From Callorhinus ursinus (taxonomy: Eukaryota; Chordata; Mammalia; Carnivora; Otariidae): a stretch of DNA of 64,000 nt. The first letter of the stretch is position 1. Every line of letters begins with the position of its first letter. The stretch spans positions 3,059,549 to 3,123,548 of the forward strand of contig NW_020313157.1 of NCBI RefSeq assembly GCF_003265705.1. The letters are read 5' to 3'. A program made the position numbers and the translations under genes. Below are positions 36,161 to 46,670 of this stretch, in pieces. The notes under the pieces were generated by a model that was not told the origin of the DNA, did no database searches, and saw only the letters and a list, made by a program, of their open reading frames with translations.

Positions 36161-36450
36161 AAGCAGGTCCAAATTGCTAGGGAAGCACAGAGATGATCAA
36201 CTTCTTAGTTTTGGGGAAGGGGGCAAAAGGCCAACACTTTCCTTGGGGCCATTCCTGGGGTAGATCCCATTTCAAGAACTCGGTATTCCTGTCCCTAAAT
36301 ATCCTTGGCTGGAGAGGTACAAAAGGGGTCATTGCACAGGGTATATGTGGAGGGGATAAAGTCACAGAAACAACTGGGCAGAGGAAGTGGAAAATTTAAA
36401 ATGGATTCATTGTTTTTTTATTCTACTTGCATATTCATAGGCTTATGAAC

Positions 36451-36471
36451 TATTATTATTATTATTATTAA
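36451..36471 (+). repeat. (TTA)n microsatellite
   Basis: About six TTA/ATT units. Confidence 0.8.
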
Positions 36472-36505
36472 TTGTGGTGGAATACTTCTAAAAAATGTAC
36501 CATCT

Positions 36506-36898
36506 GTATTAGTTGGCTAGAGCTGCCATAACACAGTACTGAAGACCAGGCAGCTTGAACAACAGAAATTTGTTTTCTCCCGGTTCTGGAGGCTGGGAGC
36601 CTGAGATCAAGGTGTTGGCAGGATTGGTTTCTTCTGAAGGCCCCCTCCTGGGCTTGTGGATAGCTGTCTTCTTGTGCTTCTTCACATCATCTTTCTCTAC
36701 ATGTAAGTGTCCTAATTTCCTCTTCTTTTGAGGATGCCAGTCATCCTGGTTTAGGGCCCACCCTCATGACCTCATTTTAACTTAATCACCTCTTCCAAGA
36801 ACTTATTTCCAACGCAGTCACATTCTAAGGTACTGGGGGTTTGGACTTCAACATACAAATTTGGCGGGGAGGGGGTTGGCATGATTTAGCCTGTAACT
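36506..36898 (-). mobile_element. MLT1-type MaLR LTR (antisense)
   Basis: Close to the reverse MLT1A-like consensus: 'attagttggctagagctgcc', 'gggcccaccctcatgacctc', 'ggtactgggggtttggactt'. Solo LTR; no internal sequence seen. Confidence 0.8.
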
Positions 36899-37151
36899 CA
36901 CTAAAAACTGCCTATCACACCTAACCGCCACACAGTAGGAGGGCCAGAGAGGAACCGGCCTGCAGGTCCACTGGCTCCTCCTTCCAGGCTCCCCACCTCA
37001 CAGTTCTAAGAGAGGATATGGATGTTGCCCCAAATTATAACGATATTCCTGGAAACTGTGGGCAAATGGGACTCTTAGAACCAAAGACATCTTATGTAGG
37101 TAACAAGAGTTGCAGTTAAGAGCACTCTTTGGAAATATTATAGAGTCTTCA

Positions 37152-37345
37152 TATTTATATATTTATTTAGAGAGAGCAGGCATGTGGTGGGGGGGGGATG
37201 GGCAGAGGGCGATGAAGAGGGAGAGAAGCGGACTCCAGGCTGACCACCGAGCATGACTTAGGGCTTGATCTCATGGCCCTGAGATCATGACCTGAGCCAA
37301 AATCAAGAGTCGGACACTCAGCTGACTGAGCCACCCGGGTGCCCC
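37152..37345 (-). mobile_element. CAN-SINE (antisense, diverged)
   Basis: Degenerate T/A tail, a G-run in the middle and reverse head 'gagccacccgggtgcccc'. Flanks show an imperfect tatt[a/g]taga repeat. Confidence 0.85.
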
Positions 37346-38059
37346 TATTGTAGAATGTTCTATAGGGACTGCACACGAGAAAGGCTTGTCTCTTGCAAAC
37401 AGTCCCAGCACACTATGGCATGGTGGGTTTTATCATGACTTGTGTGAGAATCTCATCATGAAGCATTGAGACATGAAGCATAAATGAGAACAGCAGAGAA
37501 ATCCAGAAAAAACTGTGCTGGTTGCATACAGCCTGGACTCAACAGTGTGGAGCTTCTCAGATATTGAGTATTGTAGATGATACTGGATACTTCCTCCTGG
37601 AATGTTTCTATATTTGAAAAAAAATGTATTTATTGGCATTGTGATAATACTTGTCTAGTTCACCGACTTTCTTTCTGAGTAGCGTTAGTGGTAATTTGAT
37701 ATGATTGTGTGCCTAAATATACCCACATCATCCTAACAAGTATATGGGGTTCTACCATGGTGGATACCGATGGATGCGGCTAACAATTTGCAGATTCATT
37801 GTGCAAGGGACTGTCCTAGGAGGGCTCCTGGGTAAAAGCCAGCAGCAGTCCACCAGGATCAGAACCGTCCCGGATAGTGTTTTGCTTAAGCGAAGGTTTA
37901 GATCCTGAATGCTCAGCTTTCCAGCCATTTTTACTTCTCAGATGAGTGGCAGCCAGCCTGGAAGAGCCTTCTTTGGAAAACCTGATGAATGCAGGGAAAA
38001 ACACTTGGAAGTACTGACATGGGAGAGGGTCTCCTGCAAAATGACCTGACCAGAATATT

Positions 38060-38462
38060 CTAAAGCAGTAAATGATCATAAGAATCACCTGGGGAGATTT
38101 GAAATGCCCTCTTGTACCCCTTCCTATACCCAATGATCACATCAGAATTTCTTTTTTTTTTAAGATTAATTTATTTATTTGAGAGAGAAAGAAAGAGAGA
38201 AATAAAACAAGCAGGGAGAGGGGCAGAGGGAGAGGGAGACTCCTTGAGCTGACTGCCCCCTGAGTGAGGAGCCTGGTGGATGCGGGGTTCAATCCCAGGA
38301 CCCTGAGATTATGACCTGAGCTGAAATCAAGAGTCGGATGCTTAACCATTTGAGCCACCCGGGCTCCTCCCTATCAGAATTTCTGAGGATGGGGTCAGGT
38401 CATTAGTGTCCACAAGCATCCCAAATAGTTGTGGCACGTGGCCAGGCTGAGAAGCACTGTGT
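38060..38462 (+). mobile_element. MER5-type hAT DNA element, split by a SINE
   Basis: 'agaatcacctggggagattt' on the left, and 'cagaatttctgaggatgggg' and 'gaagcactgtgt' on the right of the SINE, follow the MER5A/B order. Non-autonomous and non-coding. Confidence 0.7.
38153..38372 (-). mobile_element. CAN-SINE with 12-bp TSD
   Basis: Antisense SINE inside the MER5-like element. TSD atcagaatttct at 38141-38152 and 38373-38384. Confidence 0.92.
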
Positions 38463-38559
38463 AAAGGGAAGCCTATGGTTGGCACGTCCCACCACCTGCT
38501 CTGAGTTTCTAATCAGCTTTTTAGTGACTCCTCTGAACTGTGAATGGACAGCCAAAGCT

Positions 38560-39450
38560 GACCAGACATGTAAGAAAAGCCTCTAACTTGAAAAAGGCCA
38601 AAACAATGAGAAAAGGTGAAGACTATGGAAAAAATTTAAAAAAAAAAATCTATCTTCAGTATCTTCAGAGAGATGAGAAGTTATTCCACTGGTGAAATGA
38701 GAAAAGGATGAGATTTTAAAAATTCAGAAGACAGGGTGCCTGGGTGGCTCAGTTGGTTAAGCGTTTGCGCCTTCAGCCCAAGTCATGATCCTAGGGTCCT
38801 GGGATCGAGCACCAAGTGCAGGCTCACTGCTCAGCAGGGAGTCTGCTCCTCCCTCTGCCCCTTTCACACTCTCCCCTCGAACCCCGCTCCTGTTCTCTCT
38901 CTCTCAAATAAATAGTCTTAAAAAAAATCAGAAGACAGAAAAGCCCTTGGATATTAAAACATGACAGTAGAATTATTATTGTGCAAAGTTTTTGAAGAGA
39001 AAAGGAAAAAAAGATGGAAAAATCTCTATAAAAGATTAAAAGGTAAAGTTAAGGAAATCTCCCAGAACATTGAGCAAAAAAGTCAAAGGGAGAAAAAGGA
39101 AAGTCACAGAGATGGAAAAGATAAGAAAATAAGAGGAACAGACAGGAGGTCCGCATTCCAACAATAGGCATTGCAGAAAGAGAACAGGGAAAACAGAAGA
39201 GAGAAATCATCAAAGACACAATTTCATAGAAGTTCCCAGAAATGACGAACATGAGTCTTCTGATTGCGAGGGGCCAGCCAAGACCTAACACAATGGATGA
39301 ACACAGACCCATGCTTCACCAGCATGGTGAAGTTTCAGAGCTATGGGGAAACTTCCAGAGAGAAACCAGGTTTCATACTTAGGATAAAGAGTCAGAAGGT
39401 ATCTGAGCTCTCAACACAACACTGGAAGCCACATGATGCTTGACGATGCC
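38560..39450 (+). mobile_element. L1M/HAL1-like LINE ORF1 region (sense)
   Basis: A-rich sense strand with decayed ORF1 phrases: 'ccaacaataggcattgcaga', 'agaagttcccagaaatgacg', 'caacactggaagccacatga'. The SINE at 38735-38927 interrupts it. Multiple frame breaks. Confidence 0.65.
38735..38927 (+). mobile_element. CAN-SINE with 11-bp TSD
   Basis: Sense SINE. TSD tcagaagacag at 38724-38734 and 38928-38938. Confidence 0.93.
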
Positions 39451-39789
39451 ACAGCCGTGGGCAACATGCTCTCTCGGCTCACGCTCCTGGTCTGTAGAAT
39501 GGGCACGGTGTTGTGTAAGCCAAGTTTCTGCAGGCGTCTCTAGAGGCTTTTTAAACAGAACTGACCCGATTCCTCCTCTTTCTCACCTGCACTGGTCAGG
39601 GCTGACATCCACCCCCCTGTGTGTCCTTGGGGTCTCCTGCAGCTCTGCAGCTCTCAAGATGCTGAAGGTTTGGTCTAGTCTGCTGTGAAGCAGAAAGAGC
39701 CCCTCCTGCCCTTCGTCTTTCATGTCTACGCGTTGGAGGGGTCACGTGCAGTGCTAATTGTACCTTCGCTTGCGGTTTGTGATGAAATA

Positions 39790-40185
39790 GTTTGTGGGCG
39801 TTTCCTGGGGCTGCCATAACAATGACCCCAGACTTGGTGGTTTCAAACAACAGAAATGTATTTGCTCACATTTCCAGAGGCCAGAAGTCAGAAATGAAGG
39901 TGTCAGCGAGGCCGTGCTCCCTCTGAAGGCACTGGGGGGAGGGTCTTCCCTGACTCTTTCAGCTTCTCCTGGCAACACTTGGCGTTCTCTGGCTTGTGGA
40001 CACATCACTCCAATCTCTGCCCCCATCGCCTTCTCCTCCCTGTGTGTCTCCATGTCCCCCGTTGTCTTGAAAGACATCAGTCACTGGATTTAGGGCCCAT
40101 CTGAATCCAGAATGACCTCATCTTCAGTAATTACATCTGCTAAGACCCTATTATGGATTCCCAATTAGGGAATGGGACCTGAGTA
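39790..40185 (-). mobile_element. MLT1-type MaLR LTR (antisense)
   Basis: 'cctggggctgccataacaat', 'cttgtggacacatcactcca' and 'tctgctaagaccctattatg' match reverse MLT1. Third LTR of this type in the window, all in the same orientation. Confidence 0.75.
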
Positions 40186-42715
40186 ACAGTCCAACAGGAG
40201 CTGGGCCAGGTTGCAAATCTGAGGGACAGTCACCATGCTTTACTCAGAATCTTCACCCTCTGTCTCAGTCAAACTTGCTGGGTCAACCAACCAGCTCCTC
40301 CTTACTTCAAAATGTGATATGCCCCTGGACTGGTCCTCCCTGGCCCCCCTGGGGTCATAAATATGCCCATCACATATTTTAGCTTTAGGTTCAAGCCAGA
40401 ACCTCTACTATATATGTAGGTGGAAAGAGCTTTAAACTCATAAGCATTACATTGAATATTACTTATTCTGCTTATTAAAAGCAACCAAGAGCTTAACTAT
40501 TTAACACGCATCTTGTCTCTTATAATTCCCATATGCATTCATTCAATAGGCATTATTGAGCTATGCACCAGGCACAGCAGGATCAGGAATTTATATAGTT
40601 GGCTAGATCAAAGACTCCTGGGTTGTTGTGGAGCCTGCCAGGGATTTTGATGATCTTCCCTAATCAGCCTTCTTTTACTTTGCCTCAGTACCTGATCCTC
40701 TGCCAGTGTGGAGGCAGCTGCCTGAGACCTGTGACCACCACTGATGGAGGGGAAAACATGTGGGTCTATTCCTACAAACTCACCCTTACCAGGCCAGAGA
40801 AGAAGGACTCAAAGCTTGTTAACTGCAGCTTGATTGGATGAGAGCGGGGAATCCCCCTTCCAGTGGGTGGTTCTCCAAAATGATTGCCCACCCGACCACC
40901 AGAAATAACGTGGGCACTGCTGAGACCTCAAGGACCAACATGATGAGAATGGCCAAAGCTCCATCCATGTGTTTTTTATCTTGAAGCCAGTCATGTTATT
41001 ACCCTGTGCGACTTCTAATAGTTTGGAGCCAAGGCCCTCACAGGTCAGGTGAACGCGCATGTGAGGGAGGGTGAGGGTGATTTGATGAAGCTGGCAACAT
41101 CTGCAGAAAACTTCGGTAAAGTCTGTGTGGACACTATCTGATGCACGCTGTGTTGGGGTGGAAGTTCTGTGCATATCACAGATGGAGAGAAAACCTTACA
41201 GACCTGGAGGCAATGTGGTTGGATGGTTGGAGAAGGCAGTTGCATCTGTCCCGTATCTGCTGAGTATTAGGCAGCAGTATGCTTTCTGGGAATCAAGGAG
41301 AAGGGACCCAGGGCTTACCAGCGACTCCCCTCCAGGTCTTGGCATTAGGAGAATGCAGTTAACCTTTTTTTGTAGCATTCTTCCTCATGTACGATGATTC
41401 CATTTTCTTAACCCATTGCCTTCCCCAGTATATTTCCCAGCTAGAAGCCCCTTGAAGACACAGATGGTGCATCATTGGACACCCAGGGCTTAATGCACAG
41501 CTCCGGGCACATTATCCCCAGTCCCAAGGGTTTATGGAATGACTTACACCCTAACCTGGAAATTGAGGAGGCTTTGGCAGGTTACAGGCTTCATCAACAG
41601 GGAATGTTGTCCAACTGCTTCCAGGAGACATACGGGAGAGAAGGAGGGAGGTCGGCATGATCTAAAATCATGCTCGTGTCTAAAAATCTGACATAACTAA
41701 TTAATTTACAAATGCCAAAGTCACCACAAGTGGTGAGTGGACTGAAATGATTACAGGAGGAGAAGAAAAGCACAGACAGATCTTTCCGATTACTGAAGGA
41801 AACCAGCAAGTGGGGAGTGAAGGGTTGCATTAAATTTTGGGGGGAATGTAAATTGTTGGCACTTTCTCCGAGGGCTTCAGGTCCCGGGCGGTGGGTTGGC
41901 ATGTGAGACGCTGGGGTATGTGAGGGGCACCATGAGTCTTAGAGAGGGTGGTGTCAAGGCTTATCAGGGCACCATGGCCTCTGGGGTCAGACCTGGTTTT
42001 GAATCTGAGCTCAGTTCCTAGACTTTCTGTGAGTTGGGACACGTCGCTTGTCAGTCCCCAGTTTCACATCTCTAAAATAGGGACAATCACATGTACCTCA
42101 GAGGGTTGCAGTAAGGACCAAATAGGTCACAAGTGAAAGCGTCCAGTAGTTTCTGGCAGTTACGACACGTTCAGTCAGTGTAAGTTTACTATTATTATCT
42201 CTCTTACTGGCTTGTGCAATGTACTCCATCATATCTCTGTTTCTTCGTCTGTGAAAAACAGAATACATCAGTTGTTGGGCACATAGTTGATGATCAGTAT
42301 AGGTTTTATTTATAACTTTTTCTGACTTTTTGTTTGGAAACAATTTTAGACTTAAAGTTGCAAAAATACTAGAGCGTTCTCCTTCACTCTACAGCAGGCT
42401 TCCCCTAATGTTAACATTGTAATCATAGTGCATTGATGAATCCAGGAAATTTACACCGGCAAGAGGCAATGCCATTCATTAAAGTGCAGACCTCTTTGAA
42501 TTCTCCCAAATGCTCTTTCCTGTCCCAGTTTCCATACCAGGATCCCATGTTCCGTTTAGTCCAATTTTTGACAGCTTTTTGTCTTTCACGACCTTGACAC
42601 TTTTGACGAGGACTGGCCAATTACTTGGAAGAGATATTTCTCAATTTGGGTTCGCCTGATGTTTTCTGGTGATTAGATCAAGGTTATGTACTTTTGGCAG
42701 GAATACCAGTCATGA
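40186..42715. other. Intergenic, mostly unique
   Basis: No gene recognised. Weak L2/MIR-like pieces lie at 40530-40600 and 41400-41520; a clearer MIR is listed separately. Confidence 0.4.
41975..42200 (+). mobile_element. MIR SINE fossil
   Basis: 'ggttttgaatctgagctcag', then 'gtttcacatctctaaaatag' and 'acctcagagggttgcagtaa' follow the sense MIR order. Confidence 0.75.
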
Positions 42716-42719
42716 TGTT

Positions 42720-43122
42720 GTGTTACTTTTGTTTTTCTTTTATCTTCATCACGGTAAAATACACATAACGTACAACTTACCACTTTAAACTATTTTAAAG
42801 TGTACAATTCAGTGGCATTTAGTACATTCACAGTGTTGTGCACCCACCATGTCCATCTAGTTCCATCACCCCCAAAAGCAACGCCTTCCCAACAGCTGCA
42901 GTCCCCATTCCCAGTGCCCCCAGCCCCTGACAATCACCTGTCTGCTTTCTGTCTATGGATTTGCCTATTCTGGACATTTCATGGAAATGAAATCATACAA
43001 TATGTGATCTTTCCTGCTGGCTCTTTTTCACTTAGTATCATGTTTTCAAGTTTCATCCCCCTTCCTTCATGGATTAGTACTTCATTCCTTTTTATGGCTG
43101 AATAATATTCCATTATGTGGAC
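42720..43122 (-). mobile_element. L1M 3' UTR fragment (antisense)
   Basis: 'aaagtgtacaattcagtggc', 'gatttgcctattctggacat', 'tatggctgaataatattcca' are reverse L1M 3' UTR. This is the last recognised repeat before the ADCY9 promoter. Confidence 0.85.
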
Positions 43123-44049
43123 AGGCGACATTTTTATTTTCTAAATCAACTGTGAAACCTGGTGTGGGCCCCAGGGCTGGGCCTGGAAAGTGAGGGGAGG
43201 AGGAAGGAGATCCTTGTGACTGGCAGGAGGTACTGAGTATGCGGGGAAGGGCCAGGACTGGTGCACGGGGGAGTGGGGGAGTATATATGGGGACTGTATG
43301 ACACATTGCAGACAACACTCAGGGAGGCCCCCGTGGGACTGCCCTATGGATAGCAGACTCCTGTGAAAGTTTCATTTGTGGGAAGGTAAAAGCAGTTGTA
43401 GCAGATGGCCCAGGCACGGGAAAGGCAAGTCTCTGGGGCTGCAAGAGCAGGCCTGTGGGGGCCGAGGCACCAGAGCCTGGGGCTCCGACTGCGGTGGTTG
43501 CGAAGAGCACGCTCAGGGAAGGGCTTGTGCCCCCGGGGCCCGTGCTCATTGCTTAGAGAGGAATCGGTGCCTCCCTTTTGGCAAATGCAATGGTTGCAAA
43601 CTTGCATGTATTAAAAAAAAGGTGTGCTGACAGGCAAACATTTTCGTCTCCTAAACGTCGCACCCGCGCTGCTCCTTAACTAGTAGTAGCCACCGGTTTT
43701 CCTCGAGCGGGTTTGGGGGCCCGAGGCGGGAGGAAAACGGGTCTCGCAGAACCCCGTCACCTCCGCAGTCCCCGCAGCCCCGCAGCCGCCGCACGTCCCG
43801 CAGCCCCGCAGGGCCTGCGGTGGCGGTCGGGGCACCGCGCCGCCGGGGGCGGCGGGCTGAGGACTGAAGGCGGAGCCACAGCTAGCCCGCCCCGCCCCCA
43901 CCCTGCAGCCGCTCCAGCCCGGCGCGCGCACCGTGCGCGCGCCCGGGGTCCGGCGGCGGCGTGCGCGGGCCACGCGTGCGCGCTGCGGTGGGGCGAGGGG
44001 CGGCGCGGGCGAGTCTGTCAGTGACAGCGGGAGGGGGAGGGGGCCGGAG

Positions 44050-44085
44050 ATGGTGGCGGCGGCGGCGGCTGCTCTTCCGACATGA
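44050..44085 (+). other. Upstream ORF 1 in ADCY9 leader (11 codons)
   Basis: ATG at 44050, GCG-repeat-encoded alanines, stop TGA at 44083-44085. The stop overlaps the next ATG (ATGA at 44082-44085), a layout that can favour termination-reinitiation. It matters only if transcription starts upstream of it. Confidence 0.5.
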
Positions 44086-44138
44086 GGCAGCGGCAGCGGG
44101 AGGCACGGCGGCGGCCGCGGCCGCGGCGGCGTCGCTAG
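44082..44138 (+). other. Upstream ORF 2 in ADCY9 leader (18 codons, Arg-rich)
   Basis: ATG at 44082, 18 codons dominated by arginine, stop TAG at 44136-44138. Overlaps the stop of uORF 1. Confidence 0.5.
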
Positions 44139-44489
44139 CTCGGGAGGCCGCCCCGGGCGTGGGCGGGCGGGCGTCCCGGGTCGGCGTCGCGGGAGCGGGC
44201 TCTGCGGCAGCGCCTAGCAGGGCGGCCGGCTGAGGGGCTCGCGCCCGCCGCGCCCTGAGCTCGGCGCCCGGCGTCTCCCGGGGCGCTGGACATCCCCGCC
44301 CCGCTGGGTCGGCCCCGGAGGCCGGGAGCAGGCCCCGCTAGACGGGCCGCGCCGACGGGGGTGGCCGCAGCGCCGCGGGCTCCTCAGACTCGCGCCGGCG
44401 CCGGGGCCTCGCTGCCGCCCCTCACAGCGTCCGCAGCCTCCCGCGGGGCCGCCGGCCTTTGACGCAGGGGAGGCGCCGCTCGGCGCGGT

Positions 44490-44549
44490 ATGAGGGGCCA
44501 GCCGCCGCCGGCGGGAGAGCTGTGCCGGCGAGAGCGGCTGGCGGCGTGA
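44490..44549 (+). other. Upstream ORF 3 in ADCY9 leader (19 codons)
   Basis: ATG at 44490, stop TGA at 44547-44549. It lies 5' of the possible first-intron donor (44596), so it would remain in the spliced mRNA. Confidence 0.5.
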
Positions 44550-44595
44550 GAGGGCTCGGCTGGACTTGCCTCCACGGCCGCGGCGGCCGGAGCAG

Positions 44596-44871
44596 GCGAG
44601 TGCGCGGGGCGGGCGGCGCGGGGGGCCGAGGGGCGCCGACGCCTCGCCGGCCCGGGGCTGCCGGGTCCGTCCCGATTGCTGCGGGTGGCCTCGGGGCGGG
44701 ACGGTGGAAGTCCCGGTTAGACGTTAGCCGCAGCTTTCGGGAGCATATGGTGCCTCTCCAAGTAGACCGCCGGGGCCACCGCCGAGCAAACCGGTGGAGC
44801 TCGTGGCCTTCAGGTGTGTGTACCTGTGTAGGAATCAGTGCCAGTGTAACTCTGGTTGTCTTCGCCGATAG
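44596..44871 (+). other. ADCY9: Candidate first intron of ADCY9 with GC-AG ends
   Basis: CAG|GCGAGT at 44593-44601 resembles a first-exon donor but with GC instead of GT. TCTTCGCCGATAG at 44859-44871 is a moderate acceptor, leaving 43 nt of 5' UTR before the start codon. From memory, mammalian ADCY9 has a short non-coding first exon. The GC-AG pairing is inference; the region could instead be unspliced leader. If unspliced, a 44-codon uORF (44747-44881) would be present. Confidence 0.35.
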
Positions 44872-44914
44872 GTACCAGTGACCCCGGCCGGGAAGGTTCT
44901 GAGCGCTTGGCAAC

Positions 44915-46607
44915 ATGGCTTCCCCGCCCCACCAGCAGCTGCTGCAGCACCACAGCACCGAGGTGAGTTGTGACTCCAGCGGAGACAGCAACAGCGTGAG
45001 GGTCAAAATCAACCCCAAGCAGCTGTCCTCCAACAGCCACCCCAAGCACTGCAAGTACAGCATCTCCTCCAGCTGCAGCAGCTCTGGGGACTCAGGGGGC
45101 GTCCCCCGGAGAGTGGGCGTTGGAGGCCGCCTGCGCAGGCAGAAGAAGCTGCCCCAGCTGTTCGAGAGGGCCTCCAGCCGGTGGTGGGACCCCAAGTTCG
45201 ACTCGGTGAACCTGGAGGAGGCTTGCATGGAGCGCTGCTTCCCGCAGACCCAACGCCGCTTCCGGTATGCGCTCTTCTACATCGGCTTCGCCTGTCTTCT
45301 GTGGAGCATCTATTTTGGGGTCCACATGCGGTCCAGACTGATTGTCATGGTAGCCCCAGCTCTGTGCATCCTCGTAGTGTGTGTGGGCTTTTTTCTGTTT
45401 ACCTTCACTAAGCTGTATGCCCGTCATTACGTGTGGACCTCTTTGGTTCTCACCCTCCTGGTGTTCGCCCTGACCCTGGCCGCCCAGTTTCAGGTTTTGA
45501 CGCCTCTCTCAGGACGTCTTGACAGCTCCAATCATACCCTCACAGCCAAGCCCACAGACACTTGCTTATCTCAAGTGGGGAGCTTTTCCATGTGCATCGA
45601 AGTGCTCTTTTTGCTTTACACCGTCATGCACTTACCTTTGTACTTGAGCTTGTTTCTGGGAGTGGTCTATTCTGTTCTCTTTGAGACCTTTGGCTATCAT
45701 TTCCGAGACAAAGACTGCTTTCCCCCACCTGGAGCAGGGGCGCCACACTGGGAGCTGCTGAACCGAGCCCTGCTCCACGTCTGCATCCACGCCATTGGGA
45801 TCCACCTATTTATCATGTCCCAGGTGAGATCTAGGAGCACCTTTCTCAAGGTGGGACAGTCAATTATGCACGGAAAGGATCTGGAAGTGGAAAAAGCCCT
45901 GAAAGAGAGGATGATTCATTCTGTAATGCCAAGAATCATAGCTGATGACCTGATGAAACAGGGGGATGAGGAGAGTGAGAATTCGGTCAAAAGACATGCC
46001 ACCTCGAGCCCCAAGAACAGGAAGAAAAAGTCTTCCATACAGAAAGCCCCTATAGCATTCCGCCCTTTCAAAATGCAGCAGATCGAAGAAGTCAGTATTT
46101 TATTTGCAGATATCGTGGGCTTCACCAAGATGAGTGCCAATAAGTCTGCTCACGCGTTGGTGGGTCTTCTCAATGATCTGTTTGGTCGCTTCGACCGGCT
46201 GTGTGAAGAGACCAAGTGTGAGAAAATCAGTACCCTGGGAGACTGCTACTATTGTGTGGCAGGGTGTCCAGAGCCCCGGGCTGACCATGCTTACTGCTGC
46301 ATTGAGATGGGCTTGGGCATGATCAGAGCTATCGAGCAGTTCTGCCAGGAGAAGAAAGAGATGGTGAATATGCGTGTCGGGGTTCACACGGGGACCGTCC
46401 TCTGTGGCATCTTGGGCATGAGGAGGTTCAAATTCGATGTGTGGTCCAATGATGTGAACTTGGCCAATCTCATGGAGCAGCTGGGAGTGGCGGGCAAGGT
46501 TCACATTTCTGAGGCCACAGCAAAATACTTAGATGATCGGTACGAAATGGAAGACGGGAAAGTTACTGAACGCCTTGGCCAGAGTGTTGTTGCTGATCAG
46601 TTGAAAG
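44915..46607 (+). CDS. ADCY9: Adenylate cyclase type 9, first coding exon (residues 1-564, partial)
   Basis: Membrane adenylate cyclase making cAMP from ATP. AC9 is the widely expressed, Gs-responsive, largely forskolin-insensitive isoform. The ATG at 44915 has a strong Kozak context (A at -3, G at +4), and the protein starts MASPPHQQLL as in mammalian AC9. Residues 1-116 form the cytosolic N-terminus, Ser-rich then basic. Six hydrophobic helices lie near 117-137, 141-165, 171-195, 221-240, 241-259 and 281-301, with an N-glycosylation sequon NHT at 206 in an outward loop. A signalling-helix/linker region follows at 302-384. C1a runs from about 385 to the exon end, with FADIVGF (metal-binding Asp399) and LGDCYY (Asp443). 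The exon ends ...TTGAAAG|GTATGT, splitting a glycine codon after its first base. C1b, helices 7-12 and C2 are outside the window. No frameshift or stop is seen. Confidence 0.97.
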
Positions 46608-46670
46608 GTATGTGCATTTCTTTGCCTTGTCATCGCCCTCCCCAGTCCTGTTTGTGTTGAGGAAAATAAA
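46608..46670 (+). other. ADCY9: ADCY9 splice donor with read-through stop and nearby AATAAA
   Basis: The donor GTATGT starts at 46608. If not spliced, the frame continues 17 more codons to TGA at 46658-46660, and AATAAA follows at 46665-46670 with T/GT-rich sequence after it (46682-46700). This could act as an intronic polyadenylation site giving a 581-residue protein that stops after C1a. Normal splicing is expected to dominate. Confidence 0.5.

Larger units (their letters stand above)
43690..44720 (+). promoter_or_regulatory. ADCY9: ADCY9 CpG-island promoter and 5' leader
   Basis: About 1 kb of very high GC and CpG density immediately upstream of the ADCY9 start codon. It contains many GC-box-like motifs, GCG repeats (44053-44070, and about 44107-44132 with NotI-like steps) and no TATA box, as expected of a CpG-island promoter with dispersed initiation. 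The exact start site cannot be read from sequence. Several short upstream ORFs lie within it. A tandem TGTCAGTGACAG palindrome-like motif occurs at about 44015-44027. Confidence 0.85.

Noticed and set aside
44459..44881. 140-codon + strand frame just upstream of the ADCY9 start
   Set aside because: It begins with TTG, and its composition is that of the GC-rich leader. Only the short ATG-initiated uORFs are kept.
1..44900. Possible exons of SRL, the expected neighbour upstream of ADCY9 in mammals
   Set aside because: No sarcalumenin-like coding sequence was recognised; the gene probably lies further left.
44422..45228. 268-codon minus-strand frame across the ADCY9 promoter and exon
   Set aside because: It is the antisense shadow of a GC-rich leader and a conserved coding exon; no family similarity.
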